The notes below the pieces were generated by a model. It searched no databases. It was not told the DNA's origin and saw nothing but the letters and a program-made list of their open reading frames with translations. The position numbers were made by a program, and so were the translations under genes. 64,000 bases of DNA. Source: Rhodospirillales bacterium. GTDB lineage: Bacteria; Pseudomonadota; Alphaproteobacteria; Micavibrionales; Micavibrionaceae. This document shows positions 44,206-53,501 of this stretch, piece by piece. Location of the stretch: contig JACKJA010000002.1 of the NCBI GenBank assembly GCA_020638175.1, positions 434,001 to 498,000 of the forward strand, read 5' to 3'. How positions within the stretch are numbered: the first letter of the stretch is position 1; every line of letters begins with the position of its first letter.

Positions 44206-44739
44206 ATGAGTACGTTAGAGATTATCACAGCCCCCGACCCGGTTCTGGCCACTATGGCCAACCCCGTCGCGCGCGTGGACGACGCGCTGCGTAAACAGCT
44301 CGATGCGATGCTGGAAACTATGTATGAAAGCAACGGGATCGGCTTGGCCGCCAATCAGGTCGGGCTGCTCAGCCGTGTCCTCGTTATGGATTTGGATTGG
44401 CGCGGTGAAGACGGTGAACGCCAGCAAGGCAATCCTCACTTTATCATCAACCCGGAAATTATCTGGGAATCCGAAGAAATCAGTATGATGGAGGAAGGCT
44501 GCCTGTCGGTTCCCGGTCATTACGCCGAAGTCCAGCGCCCGGCAGACGTGCGCGTTAAATACCTTGATTATAACGGCAAGGAAGCCGAACTGGCGGCCAG
44601 TGGGCTGTTATCTCACTGCGTCCAGCATGAAATCGACCATCTGAACGGCATGTTGTTCGTCGATCATATCTCGCGTCTGAAGCGCAATATGATTATCAAA
44701 AGGCTGGAAAAGGCCAAAAAGAGCCAGAGCATCCTGTAA
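44206..44739 (+). CDS. def: Peptide deformylase
   Basis: Removes the formyl group from N-terminal Met. The 177-residue protein has the three family motifs: GIGLAANQ (residues 44-51), EGCLSVP with metal ligand Cys99, and HEIDHLNG with His141, Glu142 and His145. Length normal. It lies 3 bases from fmt, the classic def-fmt pair. Confidence 0.97.
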   Translation: MSTLEIITAPDPVLATMANPVARVDDALRKQLDAMLETMYESNGIGLAANQVGLLSRVLVMDLDWRGEDGERQQGNPHFIINPEIIWESEEISMMEEGCLSVPGHYAEVQRPADVRVKYLDYNGKEAELAASGLLSHCVQHEIDHLNGMLFVDHISRLKRNMIIKRLEKAKKSQSIL

Positions 44740-44742
44740 CCC

Positions 44743-45690
44743 ATGACTGACAATCGCCTCCGCATAGCTTTTATGGGTACGCCGGATTTTTCCGTTCCGG
44801 CGCTCGAAGCCCTGATCGACAGCGATCACGAGGTTGTCTGTGTCTATACCCAGCCGCCGCGTCCCAAAGGCCGGGGGCATCAGGTCCAGCCGTCGCCGGT
44901 TCATCAGGTTGCCGCCGAACACGGCATCCCGGTTTACACGCCGCGCTCCCTGAAAAAGGACGAAGCGGCACAGGAAGAATTTGCGGCTCATGATCTGGAT
45001 GTGGCCGTCGTGGCGGCTTATGGCTTGTTATTGCCCAAGGCTGTTCTGGACGCGCCGAAATATGGCTGCCTGAACATTCATGCTTCGCTGTTGCCGCGTT
45101 GGCGCGGCGCGGCCCCGATCCAGTATGCGATCTGGGATGGTGATACGGAAAGCGGCATTACCATTATGCAGATGGAAGAAGGCCTCGACACCGGCCCGAT
45201 GGTCGAAAAACGCAGCGTCAAAATCCGGCCGATAACGACGGCGCAAAGCTTGCATGATGAATTATCGGCCCTGGGCGCGGCCATGATTGTCGACGTTCTG
45301 GACGAATTGTCCGCCAAGGGCCGGCTAGACAGCGAACTGCAGGACGATGAGTTATCAACCTACGCGCCGATGCTGACCAAGGATGATGGCCGGGTTGACT
45401 GGACGCTGGATGCCGCGGCGATTGACCGCCAGATCCGGGCTTTGACGCCTTGGCCGGGTGTCTGGACCGAAACAATGCTGGGCAAGCGTATTAAGATTCT
45501 CGAAGCTGAACCGGTCAGCGAGCGCTATACCGAGCCACCCGGAACGCTGGCCGATCGCGGCGGGCATGTGGTATGCGGCAACGATACGGTTTTGCGCCTG
45601 ACCCGGATCCAGCCGGAAAGCGCCAAGGCAATGGATGTGACCGCGGCGGTGAATGGGGGGTACGTTCACGTTGACGAGGCCTTTGCATGA
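44743..45690 (+). CDS. fmt: Methionyl-tRNA formyltransferase
   Basis: Formylates initiator Met-tRNA with 10-formyl-THF. The 315-residue protein begins [19 protein letters not shown], has the catalytic stretch [25 protein letters not shown], and the C-terminal OB-like domain ([17 protein letters not shown]). Start at the ATG 44743; ends with a 4-base overlap into truA. Confidence 0.97.
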   Translation: MTDNRLRIAFMGTPDFSVPALEALIDSDHEVVCVYTQPPRPKGRGHQVQPSPVHQVAAEHGIPVYTPRSLKKDEAAQEEFAAHDLDVAVVAAYGLLLPKAVLDAPKYGCLNIHASLLPRWRGAAPIQYAIWDGDTESGITIMQMEEGLDTGPMVEKRSVKIRPITTAQSLHDELSALGAAMIVDVLDELSAKGRLDSELQDDELSTYAPMLTKDDGRVDWTLDAAAIDRQIRALTPWPGVWTETMLGKRIKILEAEPVSERYTEPPGTLADRGGHVVCGNDTVLRLTRIQPESAKAMDVTAAVNGGYVHVDEAFA

Positions 45691-46466
45691 CGCTCAAACG
45701 CTGGAAACTGACGGTTGAATATAAAGGCACGGATTATTGCGGCTGGCAACGTCAGGACGGTGATCCGACGATCCAGCAGGCGGTCGAGGAAGCCATCACG
45801 GCCTTTTGCCAGCAAGATATCCGTATCCACGTGGCGGGCCGGACCGATGCCGGTGTTCATGCCAGAGGACAAGTTGCTCATTTCGATCTGGATTACGGCA
45901 CCCGGCCGCTCACCGGTTTTGATCTGGCCAAGGCGCTGAACGCGCATTTGCGGGACCATGCTATTGCCATCGTGAAGGCGGAAGAAGCCGATCCCGAATT
46001 TCATGCCCGTTTTCAGGCAACCAACAAGCTTTATACCTACCGGATTGTTAATCGTTCGGCACCGCCGGCATTAGAGGGCGGGCTGGTCTGGTACGTTAAA
46101 AAAACGCTGGATGCCGCGGCCATGGCTGACGCAGCAACGGTATTGCTCGGCCATCATGATTTTACAACGTTCCGCGATAGCCAGTGTCAGGCTAAATCTC
46201 CGGAACGAACGCTCGATCGGCTGGATATCGAAACGCGTCCCTATGACGATCATGAAGGCGTTGAAATCCTGATCCATGCCGAAGCCCAGTCATTCCTGCA
46301 TCATCAGGTCCGCAATATGGTGGGCACACTGGCGCTGGTTGGCGAAGGCAAATGGACAAAGGCGGATGTAAAAGCCGCGCTCGAATCCCGCGACCGTACA
46401 AAGGGCGGCCCGACATGCCCGGCCGATGGTTTGTATCTCGTCCGGGTGGATTACGATCCAAAGTAA
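45687..46466 (+). CDS. truA: tRNA pseudouridine(38-40) synthase TruA
   Basis: Makes pseudouridine at positions 38 to 40 of tRNA anticodon arms. The 259-residue protein has the catalytic Asp54 in [13 protein letters not shown] and [22 protein letters not shown] plus [11 protein letters not shown] near the C-terminus. Overlaps fmt by 4 bases and, at its 3' end, dapE on the other strand by 16. Confidence 0.97.
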   Translation: MTLKRWKLTVEYKGTDYCGWQRQDGDPTIQQAVEEAITAFCQQDIRIHVAGRTDAGVHARGQVAHFDLDYGTRPLTGFDLAKALNAHLRDHAIAIVKAEEADPEFHARFQATNKLYTYRIVNRSAPPALEGGLVWYVKKTLDAAAMADAATVLLGHHDFTTFRDSQCQAKSPERTLDRLDIETRPYDDHEGVEILIHAEAQSFLHHQVRNMVGTLALVGEGKWTKADVKAALESRDRTKGGPTCPADGLYLVRVDYDPK

Positions 46467-47578
46467 CGCTTTAAAACTTCGGTATAAACGGCGGCGGTTT
46501 GCTCGATATGGGCAACCGGAATCGACTCATCAATGTGATGGGCGAGACCGCATAACGGTCCGAATTCCAGAACCGGGCAGTATTTGTATATAAACCGCGC
46601 ATCGGAACTGCCGCCGATCGTATCCAGAGTCGGCCGCACGCCGGATACGCTTTCCACAGCATCTTGCACCAGCGTGGCAAAATCCCCCGGCGGGCTGAAA
46701 AAACTTTCGGCCCCGCGGACCCATCGAACGTCAACGGTAATGCCGTCTTTTTCCTGGTTTTTAAGCTCACGCACAAGCATTGCTTCCAGCGAGTCATGCG
46801 TATGCTCGTCATTAAACCGGATATTGAATGTCCCGGTCACCTGCGCCGGGATGACGTTACCGGATGGATTGCCGGTATCGACCGTAACCCATTCCAGATT
46901 TGACGGCTGGAAATAGCGGTTTCCATTATCCAGCAGCAATTCTTCCAGCGTCTTCATGACCCGGCCCATGACCGGCATCGGATTGCGGGCACGGTCGGGA
47001 TAGGCAACATGGCCTTGCTGGCCGGTGATTGTGACGTGTCCGGTCAGGGAGCCGCGCCGCCCGACCTTTATCATATCACCAAATGTATCGAGAGATGTGG
47101 GCTCGCCGACGAGGCAGACATCGGGGATATGGCCGTTTTCTTTCATCCATTCCAGCGTCCGGGCGGTGCCGATATTCACGCTGCTCTCTTCGTCCCCGGC
47201 AATCAGCAGGCTGATCGTAGCGGTTTGCGGCTTTCCGTATGCCAGCGCCGCAGCGGCAAATGCGGCCACGCCAGCTTTCATATCGACGGCCCCCCGTCCA
47301 TAAAGGACATTATCATGGATTTCGGCGCCAAAGGGGGGGTGCGTCCAGCGACTTTCGTTCCCGGTTGGCACGACATCGGTATGCCCGGCAAAGCAGATAT
47401 GCGGGCGCCCTTCGCCAATGCGAGAAAATAGGCATTTAATCCCATCAAATTCCAGCGCATGGCATGAAAACCCGGCAGGCTCCAAAAAGTCGACCAAGAC
47501 CTGCTGGCATCCATGATCTTCCGGCGTTATTGACGGAATACGGATCAGATTTTGCAAGAGGGCGGTAGCTTTGTTCAT
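46451..47578 (-). CDS. dapE: Succinyl-diaminopimelate desuccinylase
   Basis: Zinc enzyme of the succinylase branch of lysine/DAP synthesis. The 375-residue protein has FAGHTDVVPTG (first metal ligand His, Asp), GRGAVDMKAGVAAF, AGDEESSVNIGT (catalytic Glu pair) and, near the end, LGPLCGLAHHIDESIPVAHIEQ containing the last His ligand. The partner dapD lies 1.0 kb upstream, with an HD-type hydrolase gene between them, all on the same strand. Confidence 0.96.
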   Translation of the reverse strand: MNKATALLQNLIRIPSITPEDHGCQQVLVDFLEPAGFSCHALEFDGIKCLFSRIGEGRPHICFAGHTDVVPTGNESRWTHPPFGAEIHDNVLYGRGAVDMKAGVAAFAAAALAYGKPQTATISLLIAGDEESSVNIGTARTLEWMKENGHIPDVCLVGEPTSLDTFGDMIKVGRRGSLTGHVTITGQQGHVAYPDRARNPMPVMGRVMKTLEELLLDNGNRYFQPSNLEWVTVDTGNPSGNVIPAQVTGTFNIRFNDEHTHDSLEAMLVRELKNQEKDGITVDVRWVRGAESFFSPPGDFATLVQDAVESVSGVRPTLDTIGGSSDARFIYKYCPVLEFGPLCGLAHHIDESIPVAHIEQTAAVYTEVLKRYFGS

Positions 47579-47623
47579 AGGCAGCAGGATAACAGAAAAT
47601 CCAGCCGTGCAAACCGGATATTA

Positions 47624-48538
47624 TCAAAAGATATGGCGCAGAGAGGCGCTAAAAGTCGGTGATTTCAGGGGAAGCCCCATAGTCTCCGCAGCTCTTTTTT
47701 CAATCAGTTTGACCGGATGAAAATTCTCATCCAGCGTGTCAAACAAATCATTCGGCGCATCGACCCACCGCCACGGCGGCACGGGTTGTTTTTTATACCC
47801 GGTCTGGTACAGGAACTGGTTCGTCCGGCATATCTGGGCCTCGATCGTTTGTCCGAGGGCTTCATAAGTTTCTTTCTGTTCGGGGAATAATTTGGCTGCC
47901 CGTTTCAGCATGGGCAGAATATAGGTCTCGGTCTCGTTAATGTAGGCAATCATCTTGTCTGGTTTCATGCCGCCAATCATGGTCGACATATTTTGCATGC
48001 GGTCCAGTCCCTTGGCAAGACTGGTAACAGGATCGTTTTCAATCAGGTCGTAATAATCACAGATATTTTCATCGCTATAAAGCTTAACACCGTTCTCTTT
48101 TTTAGCCATCAGCCGTGCTCGGTGGGCGGTTTTCCGGTTGATGCGCTCTTGTATGGTTTTTTTGGTAATCGCCGTGTCTTCAATCAGATCATGACAAAAA
48201 TTGGTCGATAACAGGGCATCCGGCTCAAGGACAGGAAGGTTGCGGTTTAATAAATCCAGCGTAAAAGCGGCCTGGCAGACCTGATGCAAAAAAGCGGGCC
48301 ATCCATCTCGCCGCCGCTGGAGTTGGAAACCTTCGTCTGAATCAATTGTATAGTGGTGGTGCTCGATCGAAAGACGGAAAGCCTCAATAGCGGCGGAAAA
48401 TTTTATAGGCTGGCTGTTAAGGGCTTTCCATACACCATTGGTCAGATCGTGACATTCTTGTAAAAAGGCAACACAATCCGCGTTTTTCCCGCGCCCCGCG
48501 TCAAGAAATGTGTATTTAATTTCCGGGTTTTGTTCCAT
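47624..48538 (-). CDS. Orphan HD hydrolase resembling the RelA/SpoT (p)ppGpp hydrolase domain
   Basis: A 304-residue protein. Key residues line up with the hydrolase half of Rel: RRRDGWPAFLHQV (His85, like the H of GEPYIIHP), HDLIEDT at 116-122 (His116-Asp117, Glu120-Asp121, the HDxxED centre) and KGLDRMQNMST (Asp179-Arg180, like KLADRLHNMRT, with Gln in place of the His). Synthetase, TGS and ACT domains are missing, so it would be a stand-alone small alarmone hydrolase or a relative with a different nucleotide. Start ATG 48538 has AGGAAAG. It stands between dapD and dapE on one strand, 64 bases from dapD. Confidence 0.6.
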   Translation of the reverse strand: MEQNPEIKYTFLDAGRGKNADCVAFLQECHDLTNGVWKALNSQPIKFSAAIEAFRLSIEHHHYTIDSDEGFQLQRRRDGWPAFLHQVCQAAFTLDLLNRNLPVLEPDALLSTNFCHDLIEDTAITKKTIQERINRKTAHRARLMAKKENGVKLYSDENICDYYDLIENDPVTSLAKGLDRMQNMSTMIGGMKPDKMIAYINETETYILPMLKRAAKLFPEQKETYEALGQTIEAQICRTNQFLYQTGYKKQPVPPWRWVDAPNDLFDTLDENFHPVKLIEKRAAETMGLPLKSPTFSASLRHIF

Positions 48539-48602
48539 AACGCTGCTTTCCTAACATGCGGCCCGTAAAAAAGCAAAAATTATTATGGATAAAAGGGGAC
48601 CC

Positions 48603-49466
48603 CTAATCCCTTAGTAATTCATTGATCCCTGTTTTGCTCCGGGTTTTTTCATCCACACGTTTGACAATCACGGCACAATAAAGACTAGGGCCGGGCGTGC
48701 CATCCGGCAAGGGCTTGCCGGGCAGGGAACCGGGAACAACGACGCTGTAGGCGGGCACTCGGCCTGTGAACACTTCGCCGGTGGTTCGGTCGATGATTTT
48801 GGTCGAGGCGCTTATAAACACGCCCATGGCCAGAACAGCCCCCTCTTCGACGATCACGCCTTCGGTGATTTCCGAACCGGCCCCGACAAAAATATTATCT
48901 TCCAGAATAACCGGTTCGGCCTGAAGCGGTTCCAGAACGCCGCCGATTCCGGCTTGCTGGGAAATGTGACAGTTCTTGCCGATCTGGGCACATGATCCGA
49001 CAGAGGCCCAGGTGTCAATCATTGTGCCTTCATCCACATAAGCGCCCAGATTGACAAAAGAAGGCATCAGTACCACGCCGGGGGCAATATAGGCGCTATG
49101 GCGGACGATGCAGTTAGGAACGGCACGAAATCCGGAGCGCCGGAAGTCGGCTTCGGCCCAGCCGTCAAATTTACTGGGAACTTTGTCCCACCACGGCGCC
49201 CCGCCGGGCCCGCTGGAAATCAGGGCCATGTCATTCAGGCGAAACGAAAGCAAAACGGCCTTTTTCAACCACTGATTAACGACCCATTGTCCCTGTGCCC
49301 GTTTGTCGGCAATGCGGACTTGTCCGCTGTCGAGCATGGCAAGGGCTTGCTCAACGGCATCTCTGACAGCCCCCTTTGTCGCCGTGTTAATCGTATCCCG
49401 CTCATCCCATGCCTGTTCAATGATGCCCATCAGATCGGTATTCTGTGTAGCCGCCAGTGCTGTCAT
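48603..49466 (-). CDS. dapD: Tetrahydrodipicolinate N-succinyltransferase
   Basis: Transfers succinyl from succinyl-CoA to tetrahydrodipicolinate in lysine/DAP synthesis. The 287-residue protein shows left-handed beta-helix hexapeptide repeats ([51 protein letters not shown]) and the usual [20 protein letters not shown] and [29 protein letters not shown] ends. Normal length and start. Confidence 0.97.
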   Translation of the reverse strand: MTALAATQNTDLMGIIEQAWDERDTINTATKGAVRDAVEQALAMLDSGQVRIADKRAQGQWVVNQWLKKAVLLSFRLNDMALISSGPGGAPWWDKVPSKFDGWAEADFRRSGFRAVPNCIVRHSAYIAPGVVLMPSFVNLGAYVDEGTMIDTWASVGSCAQIGKNCHISQQAGIGGVLEPLQAEPVILEDNIFVGAGSEITEGVIVEEGAVLAMGVFISASTKIIDRTTGEVFTGRVPAYSVVVPGSLPGKPLPDGTPGPSLYCAVIVKRVDEKTRSKTGINELLRD

Positions 49467-49484
49467 AGTTTATGCTCCCTGCTT

Positions 49485-50429
49485 ATGGTGGAATGTTCTA
49501 TTGACTGGAATAACCTCTCTCTTGCCGAATGGCAAGACCGCTTTGGCCGCATCCGCCGGGCGAACCTGTTGCAATCCTATGATTACGCGCGGGCGATATG
49601 CCCGTTGAATCGCCAGAAAGCCCGTTGGGGTCTTATCAAAATAAAGGGCGTAGAAGCGGGCTTGGTGCAAATCCTCGAAGCGGGGGTTTTAAAAAACCTG
49701 ATCCATGGCGTCATTTTGGATTGCGGGCCGCTTTGGTTCGACGGCTATGGGACGCCGGCACATAGCAAAGCATTTTTTACGGAATTCTCACGGCGGTTTC
49801 CCCGGCGCTTTGGGCGGCGGCGGCGAATCATACCGGCTGCCGGGGATTCGCCGGAAAACCGCGCGTTGTTTGTCGATGCGGGGTACGAAAGACAGAATTT
49901 CCCCGGTTATCAAACAATCTGGATTGATTTAACGCAGGACGAAGAGGAGCTGCGCAGTGCCCTGAAAGCGCAATGGCGCAACAAACTCAACAAAGGGCCA
50001 AAAGCCGGTTTAAAGACAGGATGGAATAACAGCCCCGAAGTTTTTTCATCGCTGTTAAGGAATTATTCATCCGATCGCGCGAAAAAGGGATATGCCGGGC
50101 CGTCACTGCCCTTGCTGCGCGCTCTGGCGCAAAGCTTCGGGGACAAGGTGATGATCGGGCACGCGACACTGGACAATCGTCTGGTTGCTGCCATCTTAAT
50201 TCTGTGTCACGGCACGTCGGCAACCTATCAGATCGGATGGAGTTCCGATGAAGGACGAAATGTTGCGGCACATAATGCTTTATTATGGCAGGCTGTGTTA
50301 GAATTAAAGAAGAATGGTTTTCGTGATTTCGATTTAGGGGGAATCAATGGTGAGTCGGCAAAACACGTTAAAAAATTCAAGCAAGGCATGGGTGGGCAAG
50401 AGCTTACGCTTGTCGGCTGCTACCGCTAG
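49485..50429 (+). CDS. FemAB/FemX-like acyltransferase (GNAT-type aminoacyl transfer fold)
   Basis: A 314-residue protein with the C-terminal GNAT-like domain of FemABX/BioF2 enzymes: RIPAAGDSPENRALFVDAGYER, LRSALKAQWRNKLNKGPKAGL (basic RN-x-L-x-K segment), YAGPSLPLLRALAQSF, VMIGHATLDNRLVAAILILCHGTSATYQIGWSSDEGRNVAAHNALLWQAV and a DLGGINGE end. Such enzymes add amino acids to lipid II or other envelope acceptors. I take the ATG at 49485. The next gene starts 83 bases before its stop, an unusually long overlap. Confidence 0.72.
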   Translation: MVECSIDWNNLSLAEWQDRFGRIRRANLLQSYDYARAICPLNRQKARWGLIKIKGVEAGLVQILEAGVLKNLIHGVILDCGPLWFDGYGTPAHSKAFFTEFSRRFPRRFGRRRRIIPAAGDSPENRALFVDAGYERQNFPGYQTIWIDLTQDEEELRSALKAQWRNKLNKGPKAGLKTGWNNSPEVFSSLLRNYSSDRAKKGYAGPSLPLLRALAQSFGDKVMIGHATLDNRLVAAILILCHGTSATYQIGWSSDEGRNVAAHNALLWQAVLELKKNGFRDFDLGGINGESAKHVKKFKQGMGGQELTLVGCYR

Positions 50430-51258
50430 CGCGATTACGGTTTTGATGCTGGCTGGTCCGGCGATGGCGCAGGGATCGTCTTTGGGAAAAAATATCCAGA
50501 CAATGACGTACGAAGTTTACGCCGGCGGCATTAATGCTGTGCAGGCTGAACTGGACGTTGCCTACGAAAATGACAAACGCTATGCGATGAAACTATCGGC
50601 GCGGACCAAGGGGTTTTTGGCCAAGCTGGCCCCGTGGAAAGGGTCTTTCGAGACACTGGGTTGGCTGAAAAAAGACGGGGTGGATCGCCCCGAGGAACAT
50701 AAATCCGTATCGGTCTGGAAAGAAGAAGAAGAGGTCAAAACCTATCAATACGCCCCGGATGGTTCATTTAAAGACTATAAAGTGATCGAGGATGGCCGCG
50801 ATTATACGCCCAAAGAGCTGGATGAGGCTCTGACGAAGGGTACGACCGATGCCATGACGGCGACGCTGGAGGTCATGAAAAAAGTGGCTGATGGCGGCAA
50901 ATGTGAAGGTAGCTCGGAAGTCTTCGATGGGCGCCGCCGCTACGAACTGGTGTTTAGCCATGAATCCGACGATACGCTGGACTCCAGCCGTTACAATATC
51001 TATGGCGGTACGGCGGCACGCTGTCAGGTCGAAGTGAAACCGCTGGCCGGCGCTTGGCATAAAAAGCCGCGGGGCTGGATGTCCATTCAGGAACAAGGCC
51101 GGGAAAAAGGCAGTCTGCCAACGGTTTGGCTGGCGAAAATTAGTGAAGATGGTCCCGCCGTTCCCGTTAAAATCCGTGTAAAAACCGAATATGGCACGTT
51201 ATTCATGCATCTGGTCGGCTACCAGAACGGCGATGGGGTCAAGCTGGCAGCGAAATAA
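50347..51258 (+). CDS. Periplasmic DUF3108 family protein
   Basis: A 303-residue exported protein: signal peptide ending LAGPAMAQG (about residue 43), then the DUF3108 beta-rich domain (IQTMTYEVYAGGINAVQAELDVAYENDKRYAMKLSARTKGFLAKLAPW) with the usual DGSF/KDYKVIEDGRDYTP region. The ATG at 50347 has a strong GGGGGAA site, so the 83-base overlap with the preceding gene is real. Function of DUF3108 is not known; an envelope role is likely. Confidence 0.82.
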   Translation: MVSRQNTLKNSSKAWVGKSLRLSAATASAITVLMLAGPAMAQGSSLGKNIQTMTYEVYAGGINAVQAELDVAYENDKRYAMKLSARTKGFLAKLAPWKGSFETLGWLKKDGVDRPEEHKSVSVWKEEEEVKTYQYAPDGSFKDYKVIEDGRDYTPKELDEALTKGTTDAMTATLEVMKKVADGGKCEGSSEVFDGRRRYELVFSHESDDTLDSSRYNIYGGTAARCQVEVKPLAGAWHKKPRGWMSIQEQGREKGSLPTVWLAKISEDGPAVPVKIRVKTEYGTLFMHLVGYQNGDGVKLAAK

Positions 51259-51261
51259 AGA

Positions 51262-51543
51262 TTAAAAATCGCAATTCATTTCTTTGAATAAATCAATCAT
51301 GTCTCGTGTGTTGCGGGCATTGATCTCCAGGGTTATTTTACCGTCTTTCTGGTAACAGCCGGAGAAAAGATGCCGACCGGCCGTCATGAAAAACTCGTTA
51401 AGTGACGTCGGGGAAAGCTCAACCCGGCATAAACCGTTCCGAACGGATCGTTCCTGTTCGACCTGCATGCAAATTTGACCGAGTATATCTTCGATGATAG
51501 GAGCCACCTTATCCCAGCGCTGCTTCAGATATTTATTTGTCAT
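51262..51543 (-). CDS. Hypothetical protein, 93 residues
   Basis: No family recognised. Begins MTNKYLKQRWDKVAPIIEDIL with an AAAGGA ribosome site. Helical N-terminal half, then a strand pattern (KDGKITLEINARNTRDMIDLF) with two cysteines and a C-terminal NCDF. No signal peptide or membrane span. It converges with the DUF3108 gene, 4 bases apart. Confidence 0.6.
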   Translation of the reverse strand: MTNKYLKQRWDKVAPIIEDILGQICMQVEQERSVRNGLCRVELSPTSLNEFFMTAGRHLFSGCYQKDGKITLEINARNTRDMIDLFKEMNCDF

Positions 51544-51642
51544 AATTTAATCCTTTGGGTATTAAAAGCAGACAGAAAGCCCGGACACAAGAAATTTGTT
51601 ACATCCCGCAATATCATGTGACTTGCGTTTGCCGGCTTGTCT

Positions 51643-51720
51643 TGTCATTCTGAGGCCTTGGAAAAGGCCGAGGAATCTCGTTGTTTGGGTTGGGATCCTT
51701 CGCTAACGCTCAGGATGACA
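51643..51720. repeat. MITE-like palindromic repeat
   Basis: TGTCATTCTGAG (51643-51654) and CTCAGGATGACA (51709-51720) form 12-base terminal inverted repeats with one mismatch. Inside, GGCCTTGGAAAAGGCC is a perfect 6-pair hairpin. The 78-base unit resembles small dispersed palindromic repeats ending in GTCATTC...GATGAC seen in many bacteria. It lies 16 bases before glmU, so it probably supplies part of its leader. No second copy seen in the window. Confidence 0.6.
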
Positions 51721-51736
51721 GGAAAACAAAACCACG

Positions 51737-53074
51737 ATGACCACAAAACCACTGGCCGTTGTTATTCTGGCCGCCGGCCGCGGCAGCCGCATGAAATCCG
51801 ATTTACCGAAAGTGATGCATCCCTTGGCTGGCCGGCCAATGGTGAGCTGGCTTTTGGATACGGTCGAAAGCCTGACACCGAACAAGGTTGTCGTGGTTGC
51901 CGGGCCGGATATGGCGGATTTGGGAAAAGCGGTAGAGTCGTATCACACAGCTATCCAGAACGAACCGAAGGGCACCGGCGACGCGGTCAAAGCAGCCCTG
52001 CCGGAGCTAAAAGGGTTTGAGGGCGATGTCCTGATCCTGATGGGCGATGCGCCGCTCATCGGGGCGGAAACGTTGAGGGCCTTGATTGAAACCCGGCACA
52101 AAAGCGACATGACAAAGATCGCCGTTTTGGGGATGAAGCCGGATAATCCGGCTGCTTATGGCCGTATGGTTCTGAATGCGGATGGCAGCCTTGAAAAGAT
52201 TGTCGAATTTAAAGACGCCACGGTCGACGAACGAAACATCAAGCTCTGCAATGCCGGGGTTTACTGCGTTGATGGCCGGCGCCTTGCCGACTGGCTGGGC
52301 CGCATTACCAATGATAATGCGCAAGGCGAATATTACCTGACCGACCTTGTTGAAATCGCAGCCGCCGATGGCGCGGTTTGCCATGTTCATGTGACCGAAG
52401 ACCCCGGCGATGTGTTGGGTGTTAACAGCCGCGCCGACCTGGCGGCGCTGGAGCGCATTGTACAGCAAAAACTACGGGTCGCCGCCATGGACAGCGGGGC
52501 AACGCTGATTGATCCGGAAACAACATATTTCAGCTGGGACACAAAGCTGGGCCGCGATGTTCTCGTGGAACCGAACGTGTTCTTCGGTCCCGATGTCGAG
52601 ATCGGTGATGGCGTTCACATCAAGGCTTTTTGTCATCTGGAGGGAACGAAGATTGCTGAAAAGGCCTCTGTGGGGCCGTTTGCGCGGTTACGTCCCGGCG
52701 CGGAAATCGGGACAAAATCAAAAATTGGAAATTTCGTAGAAATCAAAAGCAGCCTTCTACACGAAGGGGTCAAAGCCGGGCATCACGCCTATATCGGTAA
52801 TGCGGAGATCGGCGCGGGGACAAACTATTCCTGCGGCGCGATTACCGCGAATTATGATGGCAAAAACAAACATAAAACCACGATTGGCAAAAACGCCTTC
52901 ATCGGCAGCGACGTAACCATGGTGGCGCCGGTGACCATCGGCGATAATGCTTTTGTCGCCGCCGGTTCAACGATTACCAAGGATGTTCCTGCCGAGGCGC
53001 TGGCCGTTGCCCGTGAAAAATCTAAGATTATTGAAGGCTGGGTAACGCGAAAGCGGAAAGGAACAGATCAATGA
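51737..53074 (+). CDS. glmU: Bifunctional N-acetylglucosamine-1-phosphate uridyltransferase/glucosamine-1-phosphate acetyltransferase
   Basis: Makes UDP-GlcNAc for peptidoglycan and LPS. The 445-residue protein has the nucleotidyl loop VVILAAGRGSRMKSDLPKVMH at the start, GTGDAVKAAL, and a C-terminal left-handed beta-helix (GPFARLRPGAEIGTKSKIGNFVEIK...GAGTNYSCGAITANYDGKNKHKTTIG). Slightly shorter than E. coli GlmU (456) but complete. Stop overlaps the next gene start by 4 bases (ATGA). Confidence 0.96.
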   Translation: MTTKPLAVVILAAGRGSRMKSDLPKVMHPLAGRPMVSWLLDTVESLTPNKVVVVAGPDMADLGKAVESYHTAIQNEPKGTGDAVKAALPELKGFEGDVLILMGDAPLIGAETLRALIETRHKSDMTKIAVLGMKPDNPAAYGRMVLNADGSLEKIVEFKDATVDERNIKLCNAGVYCVDGRRLADWLGRITNDNAQGEYYLTDLVEIAAADGAVCHVHVTEDPGDVLGVNSRADLAALERIVQQKLRVAAMDSGATLIDPETTYFSWDTKLGRDVLVEPNVFFGPDVEIGDGVHIKAFCHLEGTKIAEKASVGPFARLRPGAEIGTKSKIGNFVEIKSSLLHEGVKAGHHAYIGNAEIGAGTNYSCGAITANYDGKNKHKTTIGKNAFIGSDVTMVAPVTIGDNAFVAAGSTITKDVPAEALAVAREKSKIIEGWVTRKRKGTDQ

Positions 53075-53478
53075 TAAAGGCCCGGTATAGTATGCTGTGC
53101 GGGCTAGGTTTTTTACTGACAGCCTGTGCCGCTAGCGTCACGGAATATCACAGCGTTTGCATGGAAACTTACGAAACCATCGCGCAGCAGGTGGCTTGCG
53201 TAAAGGCCAATGTGGCGCAAACACCGGATATGCAAAGAGACACTCTGATCCATGAATATTTGAAAACCGGAGATCTTCTGGTTCAACAAGTTCGAAATGG
53301 TGAAACCAGCGAAGCCGATGCCCAGTTGCGCTTCATCGAAAAACTCAACGAAATTCGTCGCAAAGGTTTGCAGGAAGAAGCTTATCGCGCGCAAATCTTT
53401 GAGGCCTACGATCGGCGCTTCCCGGTCCAGACGACCTGCGTCCCGGTTGGCAACGAAATGCATTGCACGAGCTACTAA
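53071..53478 (+). CDS. Small lipoprotein, 135 residues
   Basis: Signal peptide with lipobox LTAC (Cys19) and a mature part of about 117 residues that is mostly helical (DMQRDTLIHEYLKTGDLLVQQVRNGETSEADAQLRFIEKLNEI), with a C-terminal pair of cysteines (TTCVPVGNEMHC). No family recognised. It sits between glmU and glmS, translationally coupled to glmU, so it may work in envelope assembly. Confidence 0.72.
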   Translation: MIKARYSMLCGLGFLLTACAASVTEYHSVCMETYETIAQQVACVKANVAQTPDMQRDTLIHEYLKTGDLLVQQVRNGETSEADAQLRFIEKLNEIRRKGLQEEAYRAQIFEAYDRRFPVQTTCVPVGNEMHCTSY

Positions 53479-53501
53479 ATCACAAAGAGGAATAATCATA
53501 T

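Noticed and set aside
53479..53501. glmS ribozyme before glmS
   Set aside because: Only 23 bases separate the lipoprotein gene from glmS.
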